From: Tillus elongatus
Lineage: Eukaryota; Arthropoda; Insecta; Coleoptera; Cleridae
DNA: 64,000 bases
NCBI GenBank assembly: GCA_964006375.1
Contig: OZ023266.1
Location: forward strand, 155,999,792 to 156,063,791
Direction of reading: 5' to 3'
The notes under the pieces were generated by a model. That model searched no databases, was not told the DNA's origin, and saw only the letters and a list, made by a program, of their open reading frames with translations. A program made the translations under genes and the position numbers. The number at the start of each line of letters is the position of its first letter. Position 1 is the stretch's first letter. Of this stretch, positions 13,393-22,082 are shown in pieces.

Positions 13393-13515
13393 ATATGTTA
13401 GGACACTCTAAGGTCTCAATCTGCCTACTCCTTAGAGTGATAGACAAAGGTGGGTAAAGGAAATATGTAAGGACACTCTAAGGCCTCAATCTGCCTACTC
13501 CTTAGAGTGGTGGAG
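13393..13515 (-). repeat. 70-bp minisatellite, about two inverted units
   Basis: Units read in the opposite orientation to the right-hand array. Each carries ACTCTAAGG, then CTGCCTACTCCTTAGAGTG. Confidence 0.85.
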
Positions 13516-13640
13516 GCCTCAGATCTCTCTGAGGCCTAGAGTCGAATACACTGAGACCTCACAGACGATCTGCGGCGAGATTTGGGGAGTAGGCAGATTG
13601 AGGCCCCGTAGTCGAGTTACAACAACCCAACCTACCTTTA

Positions 13641-13983
13641 TCCACCGCTCTAAGGAGTAGGCAGATTGAGGCCTTAGAGTGTCCTTACATATTTCCTTTA
13701 CCTACCTTTGTCCACCACTCCAAGGAGTAGGCAGATTGAGGCCTTAGAGTATCCTTTTATATTCCCTTTATCCACCTTTGTCCACCACTCTAAGGAGTAG
13801 GCAGATTGAGACCTTAGAGTGTCCTTACATATTTCCTTTACCCACCTTTGGCCACCACTCTAAGGAGTATGCAGATTGAGACCTTAGAGTGTCCTTACAT
13901 ATTTCCTTTACCCACCTTTGTCCATTACTCTAAGGAGTAGGCAGCTTGAGGCCTTAGAGTGTCCTTACATATTTCCTTTACCT
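13641..13983 (+). repeat. 70-bp minisatellite, five units
   Basis: The landmark TAAGGAGTAG recurs at 13651, 13721, 13791, 13861 and 13931, exactly 70 bp apart. Each unit holds its own inverted repeat, CTCTAAGG and CCTTAGAG separated by about 18 bases, and could form a small hairpin. Confidence 0.95.
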
Positions 13984-14065
13984 CTTGAAAATGGCTCCAA
14001 AACAGGAGCCGAAACGTCGAGTTTCCATAAATTCTGGACGCGGTTTAACCCGAGAACCAAGCATG

Positions 14066-14069
<4 letters not shown>

Positions 14070-14141
<72 letters not shown>
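14070..14141. repeat. (TA)n microsatellite
   Basis: Separates the foldback element from the next mariner-like element. Confidence 0.99.
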
Positions 14142-14144
<3 letters not shown>

Positions 14145-14640
14145 TATAGAGGGATCTCAGAAACTATAAGAGATAGAGAAGCGGTTAGATGGGAAAGTTG
14201 TGTGCAATTTTATTGTCAATCCAAAGCTGCTTATCCAATTCCCATAACATTTTTCGTTTTAGGGATTTTTTTTAAAATAAGAAAAAGGTCGCATTTCTTC
14301 AATGTGCTATAACTTTTTTATTTATCAAAATCTTTGAATTCTGTAAAAATATCTTCGGAGCAACTTTTAACCTAGAATTCAATTATCTAATCAGATATTA
14401 TGTTTATTGTTAAATAATCGCTAAGCGATTGTCAAGTTTTTTTTCTTATGGATGCCATATTGGATTTTGACAGTCTAAAAAATACCATAATTTTTGATTT
14501 TCAATGAGATATCACACATTACAAAAGGACGGTCAGAAATGTGAAAAAAAACAAGATTTTAAGATTTATTGATACATACATAATATGGCAATGTCGCAAT
14601 CAGTAAAGTAAAAAAAACATACGGCGCTTAATATAATTTC
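14142..14640. repeat. Left terminal inverted repeat
   Basis: Inverted match to 16675-17199, with small indels. It ends near CATACGGCGCTTAATATAAT. Confidence 0.85.
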
Positions 14641-14662
14641 TTTATGATGAGCAACAAAAATA

Positions 14663-15022
14663 TGTGTGTGTGTGTTTTGTTTCTTTAACGTCGGCCTATT
14701 TCCGCGACTATGGGCAATCACCGACGCCAGGGAGCAGTTTCACCTCACTATCCTGAAAATTTTGCCGAACCCCTGCCTTTGTGTAAGGAGGGTAGGGATC
14801 TTTAACGTGCCCAACATCGCATGGACACTGGATCGACGGCTTTACGCCCCCTCCGAAGGGCGGAACGTGCAGACATTCAACTTGCTCATATACAATGCCA
14901 GAACATCGGTTGATATTAATGTTGCAGTTTGTACTGAAAAAGTGAAAGTAGTACCCCGGGATCGAACCCAGTACCCTGCGGTTTAGAGGCACACGTTCTT
15001 ACCGCTGAACCACCGAGGTTCT
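14663..15022 (-). mobile_element. tRNA-derived SINE, copy 1
   Basis: On the minus strand the head carries an A box (TGGTTCAGCGGTAAG, 14999-15012 region) and a B box (GGTTCGATCCC, about 14958-14969) at tRNA-like spacing, so it looks like an RNA polymerase III transcript. A tRNA-unrelated body of about 290 bp follows, ending GCCGACGTTAAAGAAAC and a (CA)n tail. It is flanked by a 13-bp target duplication, AGCAACAAAAATA on the left and AGCAATAAAAATA on the right. It interrupts the mariner-like element and is therefore younger. Confidence 0.9.
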
Positions 15023-15343
15023 AGCAATAAAAATAGTAAGACATTTTAAACTCTGCAAGTAACATTATTTTCAATATTTTTATGCTACTTATAATTACTA
15101 GAATATTCCTGACAACTCAAGATATCCATGATTCGCAATTAATCCAGTTGCTTAGCAACTTGTGGTAATTGTTGTGACATTTGTTCAACAACTATTAAAT
15201 GTTTGAATGTCTGACATTGTTTGAATTCTACTTAAGTCTTATTTATTTGTTTTTTGTTTGCACAATTTGGATTTAGTTTTCAAGTGTTCAAATCTAAATA
15301 TTTCAATTAAGTTTGTTAATCACTAAAATTTAGAAATAGCAGC

Positions 15344-16471
15344 ATGCAGAATTATTCTAATGTAGAAAAATTTGACATGTTTGTCTGTTACATATTATCT
15401 CACAGAAACGCTAATCTAGCGTTACGAAACTACGCTAACAGTTTTTCATAAAGAAATCAGCCTAATGTTCGGTATTTTGCCAAGCTGGTAACAAATTTAT
15501 AAAGTTTTGGAAGCTTTCAAAGTCCCCAAAAATTACGTCCGTAATGAAAATCGCGATAATGCAATCTGTCAGTTTTTGAAGAAAATCCTGCCACGTCAAC
15601 CAGAGCAGCCGAAACAGAATTGGATGTACCAAAATCAACCATTCAAATAACTTAAAAAAGCAAATACCATCCTTATAAACCAACGATTGTACCAGGATTT
15701 CGGGAAGGTGATTATGAACGTAGATTAAGGTTTTCTAACTGGTTTATTGATAAATGCCGTGAAAATCGAGACTTTCTTAAGCAAGTAATTTGGACTGATG
15801 AAAGTCGTTTCACAAATTCGGGAGTGTTCAATCGTCACAACCATCATTACTGGGCAACTGAGAATCCAGAATTACGAAATCCCCGTAGATTTCAAACGCG
15901 CTTTGGAGTGATTGTATGGTGTGGAATCTATGGTAAGCATATCTTAAAAGTGTAACGAGGACCCAAAAGTGTAGTCTTAATTCCTTAAATTGTAATTTGC
16001 AATTCTTTCTTATTATTTTTCAGGAAACCAGTCAATTGGGCCAATTTTTACGCTGATACAATTAATAGCCGGCGTTATTTTGATAAGTTACAAACCCAAA
16101 TTGTCCCTGCACTCAGACAAGCGGTGCCAGAGATTCAATTTTAAAATTTTGAGTTTCAGCATGATGGCTGTCCTGCTCATAATTCTAGAGAGGTACAGAC
16201 TCTACTCCGTAACATATTCGGGGAAAGAATAATTTCAAATAGCGGTCCAGTATTATGGGGTCCAGATCTTACGACTCTGGATTTTTACTTGTGGGGACAT
16301 TAAAAAAGAAATGTATGAATTCGATCCACCTGAAGAAACAGGCGTGTTAATTCAAAGGGCCAGGGAGCTATTTGCTGGAAATAATAGACATACTTTAGAA
16401 CGGGTTACCAATTCAGTAATTAAAAAATGTCAGAAATGTATTGACAAAAATGGTGGACATTTTGAAGTTTA
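15344..16471 (+). pseudogene. Mariner-like transposase with an intron
   Basis: Starts at an ATG with MQNYSNVEKFDMFV, an N-terminal DNA-binding region (LRNYANSFS, RNQPNVRYFAKLV), broken by stops at about 15449 and 15500. After a frameshift it reads YKPTIVPGFREGDYERRLRF, then the first catalytic Asp in VIWTDESRF, NRHNHHYWATENPELRN and VIVWCGIYG. The frame resumes past the intron as NQSIGPIF. The second Asp is in FEFQHDGCPAHNS, and the third is in TTLDFYLWG, followed by KKEMYEFDPPEE and NGGHFEV. Spacing between the last two Asp is 38 because three residues are missing from the usual WPARSPDL block, which would otherwise give 41. Several frameshifts make it inactive. Confidence 0.8.
15933..16023 (+). 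other. Spliceosomal-type intron in the transposase
   Basis: A 91-bp insert starts GTAAGCAT, ends TTATTATTTTTCAG after a pyrimidine-rich tract, and splits a Gly codon (G|GA). Removing it restores WCGIYG-NQSIGPIF, the block that is continuous in related transposases (GIVGNHIIGPFF at 40234-40725). The insert holds an in-frame stop (AAAGTGTAA) and does not code. Confidence 0.8.
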
Positions 16472-16674
16472 AAAGTGATACTTGTTATTTTTCTTTGTTT
16501 TTCTAAAGGCGCCAACTTTGTTATATGTTTCTTAATAGTATGTGTTGATTTTTAATTTATTGTTGTGTTTAACGTTTATTTATCTGTTTTAAAATGTTAT
16601 TCGATGTTCGATGTGTTGTTGCTTCTATTGTTTGTATTTATAATTAATATTATGTCCAGTCTTCGTTAAATAGC

Positions 16675-17195
16675 TAGCGCGCAATGATTAAAAGTTCATG
16701 TTATTTATTTTTTACTTTACAGATTGCGACGTTGCCATATGTATGTATTAGTGTCTTAAAATCTTGTTTTTTTAAAATTTCTAACCGTTCTTTTGTAATG
16801 TTTGATACATCATTAAAAAGCAAAAATTATGGTCTTTTTAGAGTGTCAATATCCAACATGGCGTCCATAAGAAAAAAAAAAGTTGACAATCGCCTAGCAA
16901 TTATTTAAGAAGAAACATGAAATTTGACTGGATGATTGAATTCCACGTTAAAAGTTGCAGTGAAGGTATTTTTGCAGAATTAAAAAGTTTTGATAAATAC
17001 AAAAAGTATAGCACTTTGAAGAAATGCGCCATTTTCTTATTTTCAAAAAAACCCAAAAACCAAAAAAGTTAGGGCAGTTGGATAGGCAGCTTTGGATTGG
17101 TATAAAATTGCCTACAACTTTCCCCATTTAACCGTTTCTCTATCTCTTATAGTTTCTGAGATCCCTATATATATGCATCACCAATTTGGGACACA

Positions 17196-17199
<4 letters not shown>
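16675..17199. repeat. Right terminal inverted repeat
   Basis: Inverted partner of 14142-14640. The outer end reads CACCAATTTGGGACACACTG. Confidence 0.85.

Positions 17200-17276
<77 letters not shown>
17199..17276. repeat. (TA)n microsatellite
   Basis: The only sequence between two mariner-like elements. Confidence 0.99.
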
Positions 17277-17279
<3 letters not shown>

Positions 17280-17784
17280 GTGTCCCTATTTCTAATGTTA
17301 ACTATTGAGATTTTGTAAACGGTAAGCGATAGAGAATTGGTAAAATTACAAAAATTTGCGCAATTTAACGACCATTTTTAATGTCTAAATAAACCAAAAA
17401 AAAATCTACTGTTTTATAAATATTTCGGAAAGACTCAAAAAGTCTGATTTTGAAAACTGTTGATAACTTTCTTTCTATTATAGCAATCATTTCGAAATCT
17501 GGTTACATCACATTTTAGAACGTATAGAATTTTTTAGTCTTTTATTTTCTTTACCTAGGCCTCCTATTTTGAGACATATGATACTTCACTATCGTTTTTA
17601 TTAGGGGCTCCTATTTTAGATTTGCCCATAAAGAAAATAAACAAAATTATTCTCTTTACAACGTATAACATAATAATGCCGTTATCTTCGAATAATATTT
17701 AATTTTTAATTAAATGAGAAAAATTTAATTAAGTAAAATATTTATAGGTGATAAAAAATATTATAAATATTACATGACATGTCC

Positions 17785-18600
17785 CCCGTTTTGTTCAATG
17801 CATGATTTAGTTATTTTACTGATGTCATCTACAGATGCTCTTAAAGTGTCTGGTTAAATTGAACAGGACGCAACTACTATTCTTTCTTTCAACTCTTCAA
17901 CGTTTGAGTAGTGCACTCTATCTTTTAAAAATCCCCAGAAAAAGTAATCAGGGGGGTTTAAACAGGAAGTTCGAGCTGGCCACGCTACTGATACGCCTGT
18001 TTCAAACAAGGAATTCGGAAAACAGATAAATAAATATTTTTTAGCGCAACAGAATTGTGCGGTGGAGCACCATCCTACTGGAAATTGTCAATACTCTGAC
18101 ATACATGCAGAGGTAAATTTTCCAATGTATCCTCTATTATCCAGTATTTCACCCCAAACATTGATAGAAAAGCGTACCCTGTGACCTCGCTTCCATAAAC
18201 AAGTGTAGATTCTCTGTTGCGTAATGATGTATTTCTCTCTTATTTAAAATTCCACAGTTTGAAAAAGTCGACTCGTCACTACAGATAATTTTCTAGTAAA
18301 AATCGGATCTTCGTGTAACTTTTCTTGGAACCTACGATATAAATGTCTTCTTCTACCTGAATCCCCAAGATGTAGTTTGTGTACTAATTTAAATTTATAA
18401 TCATGGTATTTGTTTTTCTTCGGGATTCTTGGCACTTCTAATATGCTGCACTCTCTCGAAATTGGCCTTTCTAAATTTTCCGGGTTCAAATTTATCTGTG
18501 CAAAAACATTAATAGAGTTAATTTTATGTGCTACTTTGTATTTCTTCCTCCTATTTTCAAGACTTCCGTATTCTGTCATATATTTTGAAATGCGTAAAAA
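17785..18600 (-). pseudogene. Mariner-like transposase, broken
   Basis: The N-terminal half is open at 18244-18579: MTEYGSLENRRKKYKVAHKI, then KLVHKLHLGDSGRRRHLYRR and KLHEDPIFTRKLSVVTS, matching the region before the first catalytic Asp. The C-terminal half is recovered only by changing frame: FSINVWGEILDNRGYIGKF in part, FQ*DGAPPHNSVALKN with a stop next to the second Asp, then DYFFWGFLKDRVHYSNVEEL and a close with CIEQNGGH. The NGGH ending is also seen in the neighbouring element. Multiple stops and frameshifts rule out activity. Confidence 0.75.
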
Positions 18601-18766
18601 CTCTATTTTACTGAGCTATCTCTTTCTGGATACATTAAGTAGTACTGTTGGGCGGCTTCCATTCAGAGTCTGTGATTGTGGATGTACAGATCGTACATAT
18701 CTCTTTTTTCGTCGATCGAATATCTTACCGTTCTGAAAAACGTTGCTGCAGACGTCTCCAGAAATC

Positions 18767-19215
18767 TATAATGACAACAACAAACGTCAAACAGTTGTCA
18801 GTTGAATGGTGTATACCGTTAAAACCAACAAAATTCGGTTATTTTGTTCAAAGCAACAAACTGTATTGACAACAAAAAACTTCAAACATATGTCAGTTAA
18901 ACGTTGTAGACCGTTAAAACCAAGGAAATTTGATTATTGTGTTCAAAGATGTTTCCAACAAACTGTAATGACGACAACAAACTTCAAGCATCTGTCAGTT
19001 AAACATTGTGTGCCGTTTTAGCCAACGAAATTTGATTATTCTGTTCAAAAATGTTTCCAACAAACTATAATGAACAAAAAACTGCAAACATATATCAGTT
19101 AAACGTTGTGTGCCGTTAAAACCAACAAAATTGGGCTTTTCTGTTCAATAATGTTTCCAAAAAACTTGAAAGATCTGTCAGAACCAAGGCAATTTCATTT
19201 ATTCTGTTTAAAAAA
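18767..19215 (+). repeat. Tandem repeat of about 100-110 bp, four to five units
   Basis: Landmarks TGTCAGTTAAACGTTGTG, CCGTTAAAACCAAC and TTCAAAAATGTTTCCAACAA recur at about 18800, 18890, 18990, 19100 and (partly) 19180. Units diverge by roughly a tenth. The array lies inside the transposon next to the transposase 5' end. Confidence 0.85.
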
Positions 19216-19645
19216 GGTGTTTCGGATTTCCCAAATATTTTTGGAAGATAACGGTATGATTATGTTGTACGTTGTAGAGAGAATAATTTTCTTCATTGCG
19301 AAAATCCAATAAGGCGACCATTAAAAAACAAAAGTGAACTATTATATTTATGAAAATAGTACGCCTAGGTAAAAAAATAAAAAGCGAAAAATTATATACG
19401 TTATAAAATATGATGTTACCAAATTTCGAAATAATTGTCGTAATAACAACAAAAAATTATTAACAGTTTTCGAAATCGGTCTTTTTCAGTTTTTTCAAAA
19501 TATTTTTGAAATCGTCGAACTTTTCTTTGGTTTATTTATATATTCAAAATAGTCGTTAAGTTGCGCAACTTTTTTTTTATTTAACCAACTCTGCATCGCT
19601 TACCGTTTGCGAAATCCCACTAGTGAACACTAAAAATAGTGACAC

Positions 19646-19650
<5 letters not shown>

Positions 19651-19706
<56 letters not shown>
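19651..19706. repeat. (TA)n microsatellite
   Basis: First half of a split TA tract; the 30-bp insert that follows is described in the next entry. Confidence 0.99.
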
Positions 19707-19709
<3 letters not shown>

Positions 19710-19733
19710 ATTAAATACCGCCGAAATCTTTCC

Positions 19734-19735
<2 letters not shown>
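19707..19735. other. Fragment shared with the foldback element border
   Basis: CACATTAAATACCGCCGAAA and the following CTTTCCGAA are the inverse of 13266-13295 (TTCAGAAAGATTTCCGCGGT). In both places the fragment touches a (TA)n tract. Confidence 0.7.

Positions 19736-19809
<74 letters not shown>
19736..19809. repeat. (TA)n microsatellite
   Basis: Second half of the split tract; touches the next element. Confidence 0.99.
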
Positions 19810-19812
<3 letters not shown>

Positions 19813-20778
19813 GATGAAATGTGAAACGATAATATATGAGCAAGGTCTGCATTTTTTGACATATCAACGACAGCTTTAAATGTCAAGATGACAGCTGCAC
19901 GCGCTTTCGGAATATTTTTTCAAATGGAAATGGGGTCAAGTGATACCCCATTTTGAAGGTCTTTATATGCTCAGAACATTCTCCAGTTTTGAAAACATTT
20001 GGTTCAGTATTTTCCAAATGAGAATCAATAATATCGGTTTCTGTGTTGTGACTACCCTTGTTTATAACACACTTTTTTTACCTATTAGATGTCATTGATT
20101 GTTCCTGTCGTACTGTTTCCCCAGTAAAGTACACAGATAATTTTAGATTAATGAGGTTTCAACATAAAACAATTTAACAGTAAACAAATAACAACTAATT
20201 AACCCTAACTAAGAAAATTGACCAACAATTCAAATAATATCTAAAGGCACAAACTGTTAAAGTGGTTACTTCAACAGATGTTGAAAATGACCAACAAGGA
20301 CCTCCTGTCAAATAAATATTCTACGGATAAATTATTCTCTGACATTATAAAGCATCTGTGCCGTTATTCTTAAACAAACATCTGTAATTCGTTGCCTAAG
20401 TTCATCTAATGTGCCGGGAGCCGTTTTATAAACCTCGGATTTAACGTATCCCTAAAGAAAAAAGTCTAGAGGCGTGAGGTCTGGGGATCGAGCTGGCCAT
20501 TCCGTAAGACCTCGACGACCAACACACCTATTTTCATAACTCTCATCCAGGTAATTTCTAACCGATATTATTAATTCTTATTTGGAAAATACTGAACCAA
20601 ACGTTTTCAAAACTGGAGAATGTTCTGAGCATAAAAAGACCATCAAAATGAGGTAAAACATTTTAAAAAATATTCCGAAAGCGCGCGCAGCTGTCACCTT
20701 GACATTTAAAGCTGTCATTGATATGTCAAAAAAATGGTAACCTTTCTCATATATTATCGTTCCAAATTTCATCACAAT
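19810..20778 (-). mobile_element. Internally deleted mariner-like element
   Basis: Ends 19810-20040 and 20560-20778 are inverted copies of about 220-230 bp (outer tip TTGTGATGAAAT; inner end CCGATATTATTAATTC). Only the last third of a transposase remains inside, on the minus strand. The whole is 969 bp, a deletion derivative that could be moved only by an enzyme supplied elsewhere. Confidence 0.8.
20285..20550 (-). pseudogene. Mariner-like transposase C-terminal fragment
   Basis: Reads VRNYLDESYENRCVGRRGLT, EWPARSPDLTPLDFFL, a stop, then GYVKSEVYKTAPGTLDELRQ and RITAQMLYNVRE. It holds the third catalytic Asp (TPLD) of the DD41D-like group, with one stop. The rest of the enzyme has been deleted. 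Confidence 0.85.
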
Positions 20779-20825
20779 ATACCAGACGGTTCAGAAATTA
20801 GAGGGAGGGGACTGACTTTAGGTCC

Positions 20826-20829
<4 letters not shown>

Positions 20830-20922
<93 letters not shown>

Positions 20923-20936
20923 GTGTGTGTGTGTGT
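20830..20936. repeat. (TA)n followed by (TG)n
   Basis: TA tract to 20920, then about seven TG units, next to a minus-oriented family H head. Confidence 0.97.
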
Positions 20937-21082
20937 AAACATATAAAAACTGAAACTGACCCCGGATATGGGTTCTAGGGGTCCTAGTTCGCGCTCATTT
21001 GCAAAAAAAATTTGAAAATTCAAAAGTCGGGATCTCCCCACTAGTGAACTTTTTCTACGAAAATCACTAAAAAGGAGATATG
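20937..21082 (-). mobile_element. Family H head fragment, minus orientation
   Basis: CCCCGGATATGGGTTCTAGG, then the GCGCTCATTTG and AAAAGTCGGGATCTCC landmarks, ending in a damaged palindrome at 21035-21080. Confidence 0.75.
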
Positions 21083-21555
21083 GAACTTGCACTGTTGGAT
21101 CATCCTGTAGTAAATTAAATTAATTTCTTACCATAATTTAAGAGAATATTTATTATTCTTAATGTGGCAATTTGGAACTGGAGCATTACAACTTCCGTTT
21201 TTTATGTGGACGTAATTATGTAATTCAACGGAATGTGGAAGTCTCATTTTACTTTCGTTCAGGTAACTGAAGTCAAATAATTGCTTTAGGATCAGTCATT
21301 AAATATTACACCACTAAGCCACTTTCTCCAAATGATATACGAGGTAGCTATTACTTTTTAAGTTATTTATATCAATGATTTTGCATATTTTTGTCCTACA
21401 TTAAATTCCTGCCATAATTAGTGCTTTTATTCCATTGCGTATAAGAATATACGCGTGCGTGGAATTAAGAAAGTGGTTAATTATGAGCTAAGCTTTTTAA
21501 TGCAATTTCTTCACGCTTGTGTCAGAGGAGGAAAATCTGGTATGAGGGGTATACT
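21083..21555. other. No recognised feature
   Basis: AT-rich sequence. No open frame or repeat match seen. Confidence 0.5.
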
Positions 21556-22070
21556 TCTAACTGAGAAGTCTGGACGCAGCAAGTGTACACTTGGAGAACC
21601 CAAATTACCAATACACACTTTAAAAACCTTACGATCGTTTCACTAACCAAGTTAGCTTTCTAAGAATTTTTCATCCTCTGATGACGCTAACTTTGTTAGT
21701 GAAACATTGGCCTGTTTTTTAACGTGTTGTCGTTATTTGGGTTCTCCAGGTGTACTGATCAGTGTTCATCACAGGTTTAGATCTTTACTTGGTGAAGTAC
21801 GTTATGGTAGTGATTTTTCGTAGAAGTGATTTTAAGGTCAAATATGTGTTTTTTTAAAGAAAGACATTAAATTTAATAGATAGTATAACGTTTATAATAG
21901 AAATAATTTACCACATTTTAGCAAAATAACTTTTTGATTGAAAAATTACAAAAAATTTCCGAACATACACTTAAAGTTTTCCAAAAAAAAAAAACTGGTC
22001 TGACTTTCCTGGCCTGGTCTGACGAACCTATCCAAGCAATTTACATAGAAACTACACCAGTCAAGACATA
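21556..22070 (-). mobile_element. Family H tail, minus orientation, with an inserted palindrome
   Basis: The terminal hairpin half CTGGACGCAGCAAGTG (21569) is separated from its other half (TACGTTATGGTAGTGATTTT, about 21798) by the Penelope-like palindrome. The tail resumes to about 22060 with the GACGAACCTATCCAAGC landmark and is then cut by Jockey copy 22083-24040. Confidence 0.65.
21588..21765. mobile_element. Palindromic Penelope-like terminal fragment with hammerhead-like core
   Basis: Inverted halves share GGAGAACCCAAAT at the outer ends and GTTTCACTAACCAAGTTAGC against GCTAACTTTGTTAGTGAAAC inside. At 21678-21705 lies CTGATGA, one spacer base, a stem GCTAAC/GTTAGT and GAAAC, the order of conserved parts in a hammerhead ribozyme core. 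The spacer base is not standard, so activity is uncertain. Confidence 0.6.
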
Positions 22071-22082
22071 ACTATTCACATT

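Larger units (their letters stand above)
14142..17199 (+). mobile_element. Mariner-like DNA transposon with about 500-bp terminal inverted repeats
   Basis: The left (14142-14640) and right (16675-17199) ends are inverted copies with moderate divergence; shared stretches include GGGATCTCAGAAACTATAAG and GAGATAGAGAA. The right end closes with ACACACTGT against a (TA)n tract. The extreme left tip is eroded into the neighbouring (TA)n. Inside are a tRNA-derived SINE, non-coding leader and a plus-strand transposase with an intron. Classical mariner repeats are about 30 bp, so repeats of this length are unusual. The TIR layout is shared with the neighbour at 17276-19650. Confidence 0.85.
17276..19650 (-). 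mobile_element. Mariner-like transposon with about 370-bp terminal inverted repeats
   Basis: Left end 17276-17650 (ACAGGTGTCCCTATTT) and right end 19265-19650 (inverted, ACAGAGTGTCACTATTT) match over roughly 370 bp. They share GTAAACGGTAAGCGATAGAG, which also resembles the repeat of the preceding element. The transposase lies on the minus strand, and a tandem array sits between its start and the right repeat. Both ends touch (TA)n tracts. Confidence 0.8.

Noticed and set aside
13641..13983. CRISPR-like spacing in the 70-bp array
   Set aside because: Units are contiguous tandem repeats without unique spacers, in eukaryotic DNA beside transposons.
14666..14986. Open frames on both strands of the three SINE copies
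   Set aside because: tRNA-derived promoter, target duplication and broken frames between copies show a non-coding SINE.
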